Shown here in pieces: positions 9,743 to 17,774 of a DNA stretch of 64,000 nt (the first letter of the stretch is position 1; every line of letters begins with the position of its first letter). The DNA is from Fimenecus sp052298855 (GTDB taxonomy: Bacteria > Bacillota > Clostridia > Oscillospirales > Acutalibacteraceae): positions 49,508 to 113,507 of the forward strand of contig DAVZXP010000010.1 in NCBI GenBank assembly GCA_052298855.1, read 5' to 3'. The notes under the pieces are model-generated. The model saw only the letters and a list, made by a program, of their open reading frames with translations, was not told the DNA's origin and ran no database searches. The position numbers were made by a program, and so were the translations under genes.

Positions 9743-9829
9743 ATGAAATTTATCGTGTTTGACAATCCTAAGGTAATAGGCGGATTATTGCGTATGGTTT
9801 TCGGAATTAAAAGAGAAGTTAAAAATTGA
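9743..9829 (+). CDS. spoVM: Stage V sporulation protein M (SpoVM), 28 residues
   Basis: A 28-residue amphipathic peptide starting MKFIVFDNPKVIGG and ending KREVKN. It resembles Bacillus SpoVM: an MKF start, a Pro-Lys pair near residues 9-10, a Gly-Gly step, a hydrophobic helix and a basic tail. SpoVM recognises the convex forespore membrane and anchors the SpoIVA coat basement layer. A GGAGG site lies 9 bp before the ATG. Synteny supports the call, because spoVM follows thiN in Bacillus. It is too short for routine gene finders. Confidence 0.85.
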   Translation: MKFIVFDNPKVIGGLLRMVFGIKREVKN

Positions 9830-9835
9830 TACATA

Positions 9836-9863
9836 AACGGTGCTTTTGCGCCGTTTTTTTTTA
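9836..9863 (+). terminator. Rho-independent terminator after spoVM
   Basis: A 6-bp stem CGGTGC/GCGCCG (one G-T pair) with a TTTT loop, followed by a run of nine T. It closes the priA-to-spoVM gene run. Confidence 0.85.
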
Positions 9864-9876
9864 TAAATATTTGACA

Positions 9877-9904
9877 TTGAATTGTAAAATAAGAGTGGTA
9901 TAAT
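9877..9904 (+). promoter_or_regulatory. Sigma-A-type promoter for the aminotransferase gene
   Basis: TTGAAT, 16 bp, TATAAT. The ATG is about 30 bp further on. A TTGACA just upstream is spaced too far (22 bp) to be the -35. Confidence 0.65.
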
Positions 9905-9934
9905 ATAAATAGACAAAAGTTAAGGAATGATACA

Positions 9935-11152
9935 ATGCAAAATTTTGAAAAATCACATAAGCTTGACCATGTTTGCTATGACATTAGAGGTCCGATTATG
10001 GACGAAGCAAACCGAATGACCGAAAACGGCATAAAGGTTTTGAAACTGAATATAGGCAATCCTGCGCCATTTAATTTTACGGCACCCGATGAGATTATCA
10101 GAGATATGATATACACTCTCAGGGACTCCGAAGGCTATTCAGACTCAAAGGGTATTTTCTCGGCAAGAAAAGCAATAATGCAGTATTGTCAGATAAAGGG
10201 AATTCCGAATGTTGATATAAATGATATTTACACAGGCAACGGTGCAAGTGAGCTTATTACAATGTCTATGCAAGGCTTACTTGACAACGGCGACGAAATA
10301 CTTGTTCCTGCACCTGATTATCCGCTTTGGACCGCTTCCGTTTCACTTGCGGGCGGTACTCCCGTTCACTATATGTGTGACGAGCAAAACGAGTGGAATC
10401 CCGACATTGAGGATATTAAAAAGAAAATAACCGACAGAACAAAGGGAATTGTTATCATTAACCCCAACAATCCCACAGGTGCTCTTTATTCTGAGGAAAT
10501 ATTGCTTGAAATCGTTGAGGTTGCAAGACAACACGGATTGATTATATATTCCGATGAAATCTATGACAGACTCGTTATGGACGGCTTAAAGCATATTTCA
10601 ATCGCTTCGCTTGCACCTGATGTTCCTTGCATTACTCTTAACGGACTTTCAAAATCGCACCGCATTGCAGGCTTTAGATGCGGTTGGATGGTTATAAGCG
10701 GCGATAAATCAAGAATTAAGGGCTATATCGAGGGACTTAATCTTCTTTCATCGATGCGACTTTGTTCAAATGTTCCCTCGCAGCAGATTATTCAGACTGC
10801 ATTGGGCGGTTATCAAAGCGTTGACGCTCTCTTAAAGCCGGGCGGAAGAATTTATGAGCAGAGAGAATGTGTTTATAACGCTCTTTCCTCGATTGACGGA
10901 GTCAGCGTTGTGAAGCCCAAAGCCGCTTTCTATATTTTTCCGAAATTTGATATGGATAAATTCCATATAAACGATGACGAGCAGTTTGTTCTTGATTTCC
11001 TTAAAAAGAAAAAGATTTTGCTTGTTCAGGGTACGGCGTTTAATTACCCGACGCCCGACCACGCAAGAATTGTTTATTTGCCGACTGTAAAAGAGCTTAC
11101 ACATGCAACGGATGAGCTTGCGGATTTCCTGAAAAATTATTCACAGTATTAA
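9935..11152 (+). CDS. alaA: PLP-dependent alanine aminotransferase (AlaA-like)
   Basis: Fold-type I aminotransferase of 405 residues, most like the AlaA/AlaT branch, which makes alanine from pyruvate and glutamate. The N-terminal YDIRGPI segment, LNIGNPAPF, the substrate/PLP residues in NPNNPTGA, SDEIYD, and the PLP lysine in LNGLSKSHRIAGFRCGW are visible. The gene stands alone between its own promoter and a strong terminator. The substrate is inferred from family resemblance; another 2-oxo acid partner cannot be excluded. Confidence 0.85.
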   Translation: MQNFEKSHKLDHVCYDIRGPIMDEANRMTENGIKVLKLNIGNPAPFNFTAPDEIIRDMIYTLRDSEGYSDSKGIFSARKAIMQYCQIKGIPNVDINDIYTGNGASELITMSMQGLLDNGDEILVPAPDYPLWTASVSLAGGTPVHYMCDEQNEWNPDIEDIKKKITDRTKGIVIINPNNPTGALYSEEILLEIVEVARQHGLIIYSDEIYDRLVMDGLKHISIASLAPDVPCITLNGLSKSHRIAGFRCGWMVISGDKSRIKGYIEGLNLLSSMRLCSNVPSQQIIQTALGGYQSVDALLKPGGRIYEQRECVYNALSSIDGVSVVKPKAAFYIFPKFDMDKFHINDDEQFVLDFLKKKKILLVQGTAFNYPTPDHARIVYLPTVKELTHATDELADFLKNYSQY

Positions 11153-11193
11153 AAAAAGCCTTAGAGATATAACTTCAATCTCTAAGGCTTTTT
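11153..11193. terminator. Bidirectional terminator
   Basis: Long stem AAGCCTTAGAGAT / ATCTCTAAGGCTT with A-run and T-run on either side. It serves both alaA and the convergent ZIP gene. Confidence 0.9.
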
Positions 11194-11195
11194 TG

Positions 11196-11942
11196 TTACA
11201 TAACAACATCCAATATCATCATAATTAAAAATCCTATCGCAAACGAAAGGGCGCAAATACAGTCGTCTTTATTGTCTTTTGCTTCGGGGATAATTTCATT
11301 TACCGTAACATAAATCATTGCACCTGCGGCAAAAGACAGAAGATAAGGCAAAAGCGAGGTAATCGTACTCGACATTAAAAATGTGAGTCCTGCGCCGATA
11401 GGCTCAACCGCACCGGACAGGACGCCGATAATAAACGACTTCGTTTTTGAATAACCTTTAGCTCTTGCGGGCAGGGAGACAACTGCGCCCTCCGGAATAT
11501 TCTGTATTGCAATTCCGAGTGCGAGCGCAAAAGCCGAAGCAAAGGTTATGTTAGGACTTCCCGAAACAAGCGCCGAGAAAACCACGCCAACAGCCATACC
11601 CTCGGGTATATTGTGAAGCGTAACCGCAAAAATCAGCAGCTTGCTTTTGTCCGATTTTCCCTTTGCTTGTTTTATAAGCTTATCCGTTAAAATCAGATAA
11701 GCTATTCCAATGCAAATTCCCAACGCAGCAGGGAAGAAGGACATTTTGTTCAAATGCTCCGATTGCTCTATTGACGGCAGAATAAGACTCCATATACTCG
11801 CCGCAAGCATTATTCCTCCCGAAAAACCGAGTATAGTTCTGTTGATTTTTTGATTGATTTTATTCTTAATAAAAAATGCCGAGCAAGCGCCTAAGGACGT
11901 TCCGACAAACGGCATAAGAATTGACAAAACTGTTCTTAACAT
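11196..11942 (-). CDS. ZIP family divalent metal transporter
   Basis: Eight-helix membrane protein of 248 residues in the ZIP (ZupT/GufA-like) family, importing Zn2+ or a related divalent metal. The binuclear metal site is visible in helix IV (HNIPEGMAVG) and helix V (IQNIPEGAVV), where ZupT-like members have paired His/Asn-x-x-x-Glu motifs. AGGTGA lies before the ATG. Its promoter region is flanked by a perfect 10-bp inverted repeat (11,950-12,008), a possible operator or RNA structure. Confidence 0.9.
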   Translation of the reverse strand: MLRTVLSILMPFVGTSLGACSAFFIKNKINQKINRTILGFSGGIMLAASIWSLILPSIEQSEHLNKMSFFPAALGICIGIAYLILTDKLIKQAKGKSDKSKLLIFAVTLHNIPEGMAVGVVFSALVSGSPNITFASAFALALGIAIQNIPEGAVVSLPARAKGYSKTKSFIIGVLSGAVEPIGAGLTFLMSSTITSLLPYLLSFAAGAMIYVTVNEIIPEAKDNKDDCICALSFAIGFLIMMILDVVM

Positions 11943-11949
11943 AAAAAAT

Positions 11950-12008
11950 CACCTGTAACCGAGTATCTACAATCATTATATCTTGATTAAAATACTTTGT
12001 TACAGGTG
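11950..12008. repeat. 10-bp inverted repeat around the ZIP promoter
   Basis: CACCTGTAAC at 11,950-11,959 and its exact complement GTTACAGGTG at 11,999-12,008, 39 bp apart. A TATAAT for the minus-strand ZIP gene (about 11,977-11,982) lies between the arms. The left arm also overlaps the AGGTGA ribosome binding site. This could be an operator pair or a 5' leader stem. Confidence 0.55.
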
Positions 12009-12028
12009 TTTAGCTTGTTTATAGCTTA

Positions 12029-12481
12029 TCAGCAATCGATTGAATAGTCGTAATCGCAATCATAATCATAGTTATAATCATAATCGTTTGAGTACCTGAC
12101 ATCGTCGTAATCATAGCTTTCGACGTAAGATGAGTCGTCGGCCTGCGATGATTTACGGTATGTATCTATAACGGGAATCATAGTTACTATTACAATGAAA
12201 ACTAAATAAATTACAATGAAAACTAAATAAATAATGAATGCTGTTAACGCACCCTTGCCTGCGGATTTTGCTTTTTTAGGTTCGCTGTGCATCATTGCAA
12301 GATATAAAATCAAGCCAATGAGAGGAAACATAAAGCCTAAAATTCCAAGCAGTACAGATCCTTTTTCATCCTTAGCAGGGTTAGTTTTACCTGCTTCAAA
12401 GCCATAGCTCAATACAGCTCCGCAATTTTCACATTTTGCAGCATCGTCCGGGAGACTGCATCCGCAATTTTTACAATACAT
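12029..12481 (-). CDS. Zinc-ribbon membrane protein with Tyr/Asp-rich tail
   Basis: 150 residues. The N-terminus is a zinc ribbon (CKNCGCSLPDDAAKCENCG), followed by hydrophobic segments near residues 43-65 and 77-105 and a strongly acidic, Tyr/Asp-rich tail ending in SIDC. The second hydrophobic segment contains a tandem 7-residue duplication (IYLVFIV twice) that mirrors a 21-bp DNA repeat near 12,190-12,232. AAAGGAG precedes the ATG. No function is assigned. It is 16 bp downstream of the next gene on the same strand and is probably co-transcribed with it. Confidence 0.8.
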   Translation of the reverse strand: MYCKNCGCSLPDDAAKCENCGAVLSYGFEAGKTNPAKDEKGSVLLGILGFMFPLIGLILYLAMMHSEPKKAKSAGKGALTAFIIYLVFIVIYLVFIVIVTMIPVIDTYRKSSQADDSSYVESYDYDDVRYSNDYDYNYDYDCDYDYSIDC

Positions 12482-12497
12482 ATAAACCCACTCCTTT

Positions 12498-13733
12498 TTA
12501 ATCGGTTTTAAGCAAAGCTTCTTTGCTTTGAATTTTTATATCAAAATAAATCTTATTTATTTTGCTTATAAGCTCATTGACCTTTTCATCTTTAGACCTT
12601 TTGCTTACACAAATAACATTTGACTTCATTTTTATAAGATTCGAGGTGTCACTCGGGTCGTAATTCATAAAAGTAAAAACTCCGTTGTCGTTCATATCGA
12701 AATATTTTACTGCACCTGAAAAAGCTTCTTTATCGTCACAGTATTTTTTATACATAATATATGACTGTGCAATCTTTTCGCTAAGCTCATTAAGCACGTT
12801 ACTGTTATAGTCAAGCGTTCTTTCAAGGACATAAACCGTATTTTTATTGTTCTCGCTTATCATTTTATCCAACAGTCGACCCAAAAACGGATATATAAAA
12901 ACGCCTTCACTATGTTCGCTTTTGATACTGAAAGGCTCTGAAAAGTAGCCGAGTATTTCTTTGTCTGCGTTTGCAACGGCATTTGTCAATTTATCGTTAT
13001 AGCTGCTTTCAAAATTATCAAACTGTGTTGAAAACCCATATTCACAAACGCTATACAGAGCAGGTATTTCTCTCGCACGCAGCTTTGTCAAAAAGTACTT
13101 ATCGTTTTTCTTAATCGCCAATGCAACAACAGTTGTACGGATTTTATCGTTATTTATAATTTCATCATTGAGCTTGTTTGCGTTCCTCGACATATATTTC
13201 ATTGCTTTATCGGGAGGCATAAAGGTCATAACATAATCTTTTGTACTTTCGTTATCAACAATAGTTATGTAATTGTTTTCTGTTAAAAATTTTATAAGAC
13301 CGTAATTTTCACATTCAAAAGCATAATCCAATATGGTTTTTCCGTATTCGTCGGCATTAAGAAAAAGCTTGTCGTCATTATTTATATACCTTTCCCAATA
13401 GCCTCTGTCGGTTGAGTGCGCAAAGGTGTAGTTTGAATATCTGTCGGGGAATGCAGGTTTTGATTTACCGGCGCTTAAAAGCTCCTCACAGGTTATCTCC
13501 AAAAGCTCCGTATAGTAGCCTAAATCCTGAATTTGAAGCCCGTATTTACCTGATTTTATTCCGGACAGCCTGTTTGCTTGCTTTTGGATTTCATCATCAC
13601 TTGGCTGTTCTCCTTTTTCAAGCAAAAGATACTGCTTGCAAAAATCCCTTCCCGACTTAAATTTATCACTTTTTTCATCAATGAGCTTAAACAAATATTT
13701 GCCGATTTCCTCATTGGTTGCAGTTCTGAACAT
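12498..13733 (-). CDS. Uncharacterised protein with ankyrin-like segment
   Basis: 411 residues, cytoplasmic by composition, with no signal peptide or membrane helix. The first ~70 residues (NEEIGKYLFKLIDEK and following) resemble a small helical HTH-like domain. A segment starting DEYGKTILDYAFE near residue 127 has the look of one ankyrin repeat. The C-terminal ~90 residues (FDMNDNGVFTFMNYD) may form a separate sensor-like domain, which is speculative. Lys/Asp/Asn-rich. It precedes the zinc-ribbon membrane protein in a likely two-gene operon. Confidence 0.7.
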   Translation of the reverse strand: MFRTATNEEIGKYLFKLIDEKSDKFKSGRDFCKQYLLLEKGEQPSDDEIQKQANRLSGIKSGKYGLQIQDLGYYTELLEITCEELLSAGKSKPAFPDRYSNYTFAHSTDRGYWERYINNDDKLFLNADEYGKTILDYAFECENYGLIKFLTENNYITIVDNESTKDYVMTFMPPDKAMKYMSRNANKLNDEIINNDKIRTTVVALAIKKNDKYFLTKLRAREIPALYSVCEYGFSTQFDNFESSYNDKLTNAVANADKEILGYFSEPFSIKSEHSEGVFIYPFLGRLLDKMISENNKNTVYVLERTLDYNSNVLNELSEKIAQSYIMYKKYCDDKEAFSGAVKYFDMNDNGVFTFMNYDPSDTSNLIKMKSNVICVSKRSKDEKVNELISKINKIYFDIKIQSKEALLKTD

Positions 13734-13920
13734 ATAATCTGCACTTCCTTTCTTTCACACTAATTATTATAGAGAGATTTTCCAAATATTTCTATAACAT
13801 ATTTGCATATATATTTTTAATGTAAAATTTTTTGAGACAAAAAGTATATGGATTTTCTGTATATACATATTAAATATACGGATAAAAATGTTCGCATATA
13901 TTTTTGAAATACCGATTTAC

Positions 13921-13949
13921 TTGCAAATTGACGGATAAAATGATATATT
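13921..13949 (+). promoter_or_regulatory. Promoter of the small-gene region
   Basis: TTGCAA, 17 bp, TATATT in very AT-rich DNA, about 60 bp upstream of the next ATG. The 13,764-13,920 stretch before it is AT-rich and shows no gene. Confidence 0.45.
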
Positions 13950-13967
13950 AAATACAAAATTGGGGAT

Positions 13968-13993
13968 GACACGGAAAAGCTTTGTGTCTTTTT
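13968..13993 (+). terminator. Possible leader attenuator hairpin
   Basis: GACAC and GTGTC arms with an 11-base loop, followed by TTTTT, between the promoter and the ribosome binding site of the 14,005 gene. A 5-bp stem is weak, so attenuation is only a possibility. Confidence 0.3.
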
Positions 13994-14004
13994 GGGAGAA
14001 AATT

Positions 14005-14274
14005 ATGAATAACGTTCATGAAAAATTATTTAAAGAAATTAAAATGATTCAGGAAGAAGTTGTTTATACAGCATTAATCGAAAATCCTGATTTAAAAGAC
14101 TTACTTTTTGATATAACATATGATACAATTTTTAAATTACTTGAAGTTTTTGATGGATATAGAAATACTGAATTGAATTTAGACATTATTGATAAGAAAA
14201 ATAAAAATTCAATAAATATAAATCGTAATTTACACGATTTATGTTCAAAATATCTTCATGACAAAGGTGAATAG
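14005..14274 (+). CDS. Small hypothetical protein (89 residues)
   Basis: Starts at the ATG after GGGAG rather than at a TTG 45 bp upstream, which would run through a hairpin. The protein begins MNNVHEKLFKEIK, is helical by appearance and has no membrane segment. DNA here is much more AT-rich than in the flanking core genes, which suggests acquisition. No family recognised. It sits upstream of a repeat array with toxin/immunity-like features, so an immunity-type role is possible but unproven. Confidence 0.5.
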   Translation: MNNVHEKLFKEIKMIQEEVVYTALIENPDLKDLLFDITYDTIFKLLEVFDGYRNTELNLDIIDKKNKNSININRNLHDLCSKYLHDKGE

Positions 14275-14320
14275 AATTTAGTTTGACACAGAAAAACAAT
14301 TTCTAATGTTAACAAATGAA

Positions 14321-14542
14321 GCAGAGTGGGCAGCCACTCTGCTTTAGAAAAATAATAAGAAAGGAATTTTCAAACGGATAAATTTAGTTCAATATCAGCA
14401 ATTAAAGATGCAATTGCTGGTGAACATATAGTGGCTCACTTGATGTATATGTAGCTCACAATAAAATGGTATATATTTATAAAAATATATATGTAAAAGT
14501 TTATTATGATACTGCGTATGCACAGATGTGTGTAGAAATTGT
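14321..14542 (+). repeat. 222-bp direct repeat, copy 1 (degenerate)
   Basis: Begins with a perfect hairpin (GCAGAGTGG, GCAG loop, CCACTCTGC) and matches 15,171-15,393 at roughly 95 per cent by eye. One A is missing near 14,434 relative to copy 2, which breaks the frame shared by the two. After the repeat the sequences diverge: here a short alternative tail ends at a stop near 14,594. Confidence 0.85.
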
Positions 14543-14596
14543 TACAAATCCAAACGGTGTTAAATTGGATTCATTTAATATGATTGGAGAATAAAT

Positions 14597-14839
14597 ATGA
14601 TTTATAAAAATACTGCTGAATTAAAAAGTAAAATAGTTCAAATAATGAATTCAACTGATAAAAATAGTAAATATTATAATGATTTAAAATGGTTTAGTAA
14701 TATAAATTACACAACAACTACTGAATATTTTGGAGAGTTAAAATTATTTTTATTGGACATCGTGAATTTAGATGAATTTAAGCATTACAAATCTGATTTA
14801 TTGGACATAATTAATCAAATAAGTCAAATATTAAATTGA
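14597..14839 (+). CDS. Small hypothetical protein (80 residues)
   Basis: Starts MIYKNTAELKSKIV, with GGAGA 7 bp before the ATG. It is helical, charged and soluble, and very AT-rich. It directly follows the broken copy-1 coding fragment, the position an immunity gene occupies next to a toxin tip in polymorphic toxin loci. No family is recognised. Confidence 0.5.
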   Translation: MIYKNTAELKSKIVQIMNSTDKNSKYYNDLKWFSNINYTTTTEYFGELKLFLLDIVNLDEFKHYKSDLLDIINQISQILN

Positions 14840-14869
14840 ATATATGTATTTATTTGGAGGATTAATATT

Positions 14870-15124
14870 TTGAAAACAGAAATTGAAATAATACCATACA
14901 ATTCTGAAAAAGGAATAGAATTTAATTGGGAATATGGTTTCGAAATTAATACATCATTTGATAAGGAGATATTAATTTCAGCGAATAAGGCTGGTTTGAT
15001 TTCTTTAGCAAGACATTTATTAACATTAGCACAAGATAGTGTTCCTTCTGGAACTCATATTCATTTTGATGATTTAAATTCTTTAGAAGATGGTTCTATC
15101 GGATTAATTATAGAAAAACTTTAA
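14870..15124 (+). CDS. Small hypothetical protein (84 residues), Imm-like
   Basis: TTG start with GGAGG 8 bp upstream. The sequence begins MKTEIEIIPYNSEKGIEF, has an alternating beta pattern, a central helix (SLARHLLTLAQ) and an acidic region HIHFDDLNSLEDG. This resembles small immunity proteins found downstream of polymorphic toxin tips in Firmicutes, where HxHxD-type ends are common. The assignment is tentative. Confidence 0.55.
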   Translation: MKTEIEIIPYNSEKGIEFNWEYGFEINTSFDKEILISANKAGLISLARHLLTLAQDSVPSGTHIHFDDLNSLEDGSIGLIIEKL

Positions 15125-15170
15125 ATAAAAAGTAGGAACACAAGGAAACGATTTTATTGTACCAAATAGG

Positions 15171-15393
15171 GCAGAGTGGGCAACCACTCTGCTTTAGAAA
15201 AATAATAAGAAAGGAATTTTCAAATAGATAAATTTGGTTCAATATCAGCAATTAAAGATGCAATTGCTGGTGAAACATATAGTGGCTCACTTGATGTATA
15301 TGTAGCTCACAATAAAATGGTATATATTTATAAAAATATACATGTAAAAGTTTATTATGATACTGCGTATGCACAGATGTGTGTAGAAATTGT
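15171..15393 (+). repeat. 222-bp direct repeat, copy 2
   Basis: Same hairpin start as copy 1, with loop GCAA instead of GCAG. In both copies the hairpin overlaps a short coding remnant that ends in the residues AEWA[A/T]TLL and a stop, so each unit joins the tail of one gene to the body of the next. Confidence 0.85.
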
Positions 15394-15538
15394 ATGGGAA
15401 GATGATATATCACAACCTGCTTATAAAACTATAGGACTCCATGGAATATATAATACTAATTTCCAACAGTTTACATATCTAAATGGAATACTCAAATGGG
15501 ATGACAATAATAATATCATTGCAATAAGATTTAATTGA
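15227..15538 (+). pseudogene. C-terminal fragment of an unknown (toxin-like?) protein
   Basis: Open frame without a start codon or ribosome binding site at its 5' end. It reads DKFGSISAIKDAIAGETYSG onwards and ends IIAIRFN. An internal ATG at 15,317 could give 73 residues, but it would remove conserved sequence shared with copy 1. Orphan C-terminal modules repeated in tandem with small intervening genes are typical of polymorphic-toxin cassette arrays; here the assignment is inference. Confidence 0.5.
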
Positions 15539-15565
15539 GAAATTATTAAAACTAATATATTTTAA

Positions 15566-15604
15566 ACAACTGCACTGAAATTTTCAGTGCAGTTGTTTTT
15601 TTCT
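15566..15604 (+). terminator. Rho-independent terminator
   Basis: Stem ACAACTGCACTGAAA with its near-perfect complement, followed by a T-run. It closes the small-gene cluster. Confidence 0.88.
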
Positions 15605-15685
15605 TTTTACAAATTAAAAATTGAAATTTAATAACAGACAAATGACAATTAAGCCGCAAATCCAACTTAAAATTCACAAAAAATC

Positions 15686-15709
15686 GGTCTGCCGGTATTC
15701 CGACAGACC
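15686..15709 (-). terminator. Terminator of the serine recombinase gene
   Basis: Stem GGTCTG.CGG / CCG.CAGACC with a TATT loop and one mismatch. Read on the minus strand it is followed by GATTTTTTG. Confidence 0.7.
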
Positions 15710-15733
15710 TTTTTGTCCGAAAATATAACAACC

Positions 15734-17407
15734 TTATTTCATGCTGTCTTCGTAAGCCTTGATCATCTTCTTACTATTGCTACCTGCACGGCTCGTAAGG
15801 TTTTGAAGGGTTTTAGTGACTGTTGTTCCGGCTTTCAGATGTATCTCAAAGCGTGTTATTTCCTCATCGGGATATACCGTAATATCGCTTATATATCGGT
15901 CAACAAACGCTCTGTCGATTTCCTCACCGTCAATGTGCTTTTCCGCCGCTTTCAGTATGGATTTGATTTCGGCAAGCTCTTTTTTCATCTCTCGTTCGGT
16001 TTTTGATGTTTTGTTCAGGGCGTTTATTTTTTTCTCAATGTCCTTGATTTCGTTATCGCAGTCGGCAGTCATTCGTATGAATTCGCTGTCGTTCATTCTT
16101 CCGTCAGCGTTGTATTGCAATAACTTCGCTTTCATTTTTTGCCGTGTGATAAGTTCTTGATTCAGCCTGTTAAGCTCGTCTTTGTTTTCGTTTGTGTCAA
16201 GGACTTCGGACACAAGTTTAAGCACACACGCCGAGAGTTCCTCAATATGCTGTTGCCCCGATTTGAAAATGTCTTCGATAATCGGCTTGATTTCGCTTTC
16301 GTAAATTGCTCGGCTCGGACAGCTTGACGCACCGTTTTTTATCTTGCCTGAGCATACCCACTTTGAAATTTTTTCTCCGCCCTTGCTTACTGCGTCCTTG
16401 CGATAGTAGGGCATACCGCAGTGCGCACATATCAGTTTGCCTGTCAGCAGGTTTTGATGCACCGTCTTGTGCTGTGCCGTGATTACATCCTGGCTTCGCA
16501 TATACAGCACTTCGTTTGCCTTGTTCCACAATTCCTCGCTGACGATAGCCGGTACTGTTTCACCGGTTTCATCTTTATACATAACCCATTCTTCCTCAGG
16601 CAAAAACTTTTGCTTTTTGGTGAACAGGTCTGTAATTCGCACTTTGTTTCCTGCATAGTAGCCTTTGTATTTCGGGTTGCGTATGATGTTGCTCATCGTT
16701 GAGTGGGATAACATTTTACCTTTTGAATTTCGTATTCCTTTTTGGTAAAAATGCTTTTCCATTTGCTTCATACTGAATTTTCCCGTGGCGTACATTTCAA
16801 ACAGTTCTCGCACAAAGTCGGCTTGCGTTTCGTCAATTATCAGCTTGCCGTCTTTTTTGATGTAGCCGTACATATTGTTTGTACCGAGAACAGTCCCTTT
16901 TTTGATAGCCTGTTGATGACCGAATCGCACACGTGTAGAGATTTTTCTCGACTCGTCTTGCGCCATTGATGACATAATCGTCAGCCTCAGTTCGCTGTCC
17001 TCGTCAAGGGTGTTTATGTTGTCATTTTGAAAATATACAGCAACTCCGCTTGATAAAAGTTCACGGGTAAAGCGAATACTGTCCAGCGTGTTACGGGCAA
17101 ATCTTGACACTTCTTTGGTTACAATCAGGTCAAACATTCCTGCCTTTGCGTCCTCAATCATTTCGTTGAATCGCTCACGCTTTGCAGTCGATACGCCCGA
17201 TATGCCCTCGTCAACATAGCCGTCAACATATTCCCAATTCGGATTTTTCCTGATGAAATCGGTGTAATATGTTATTTGGTTATCAAGTGAATTTAACTGC
17301 ACATTAAAATCCGTGCTGACACGAGCGTAAAATGTTACACGAAGCGGCAGGTTCATAAAGTTGATATTTTCTTTTCTGATTCTCTCACGAGTTGAATATA
17401 TATCCAT
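15734..17407 (-). CDS. Large serine recombinase (site-specific integrase)
   Basis: 557 residues: an N-terminal resolvase domain (FYARVSTD with the catalytic Ser, and VKEVSRFARNT), a recombinase domain, a zinc beta-ribbon (CAHCGMPYYR ... CPSRAIYE) and a C-terminal coiled coil rich in Glu/Lys (about 390-480). Such enzymes integrate and excise mobile elements at att sites. The start chosen is the ATG after AAAGGAG; an in-frame TTG 18 bp upstream overlaps that ribosome binding site. It marks the left part of an integrative element with the SHOCT-like and HTH genes behind it. Confidence 0.93.
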   Translation of the reverse strand: MDIYSTRERIRKENINFMNLPLRVTFYARVSTDFNVQLNSLDNQITYYTDFIRKNPNWEYVDGYVDEGISGVSTAKRERFNEMIEDAKAGMFDLIVTKEVSRFARNTLDSIRFTRELLSSGVAVYFQNDNINTLDEDSELRLTIMSSMAQDESRKISTRVRFGHQQAIKKGTVLGTNNMYGYIKKDGKLIIDETQADFVRELFEMYATGKFSMKQMEKHFYQKGIRNSKGKMLSHSTMSNIIRNPKYKGYYAGNKVRITDLFTKKQKFLPEEEWVMYKDETGETVPAIVSEELWNKANEVLYMRSQDVITAQHKTVHQNLLTGKLICAHCGMPYYRKDAVSKGGEKISKWVCSGKIKNGASSCPSRAIYESEIKPIIEDIFKSGQQHIEELSACVLKLVSEVLDTNENKDELNRLNQELITRQKMKAKLLQYNADGRMNDSEFIRMTADCDNEIKDIEKKINALNKTSKTEREMKKELAEIKSILKAAEKHIDGEEIDRAFVDRYISDITVYPDEEITRFEIHLKAGTTVTKTLQNLTSRAGSNSKKMIKAYEDSMK

Positions 17408-17534
17408 ATTTTTACTCCTTTCCAAGCAGACAATATCACAAATAATTTCTATTATCCAGCTTTATTTTACAGTATTTCACCCCTGCGTTCATTAGGGGAT
17501 TGATACCTGTTTTGGTAATGTTTTACAGAGCTTT

Positions 17535-17774
17535 TCAGTTTATTTTTCCGTATTTGCGATTGACTTCTACGCTGATTTTACCCATCAATTTGCGATAGGT
17601 TTTGTCATCAATCGCATTTTGATTCAGCAGCGTATTTGCAAAATGCTGCATCCAAAGTTCCGTGCTGATTCTCTCATCGGCAATGTTTTGTGTATTGATT
17701 TTCAGCTCACTCCCACTTGATTTTTCAATACTATTATTGTCTGATGCTTTAGAATTTATTTCCTTTGCTGCCAT
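17535..17774 (-). CDS. SHOCT-like small protein next to the recombinase
   Basis: 79 residues. The N-terminal half is Ser/Asn-rich and low complexity. The C-terminal half (ISTELWMQHFANTLLNQ, then DDKTYRKLMGKI) resembles the short SHOCT-type helical domain seen in many small proteins carried beside serine recombinases in Clostridia elements. It probably binds nucleic acid or protein, but its role is unknown. A 100-bp gap with a short CCCCT/AGGGG hairpin separates it from the recombinase. Confidence 0.6.
   Translation of the reverse strand: MAAKEINSKASDNNSIEKSSGSELKINTQNIADERISTELWMQHFANTLLNQNAIDDKTYRKLMGKISVEVNRKYGKIN

Noticed and set aside
12240..12480. Possible CRISPR-like spacing of short repeats
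   Set aside because: Only one 21-bp tandem duplication and codon-driven Tyr/Asp repeats; no regular repeat-spacer pattern here or elsewhere in the window.
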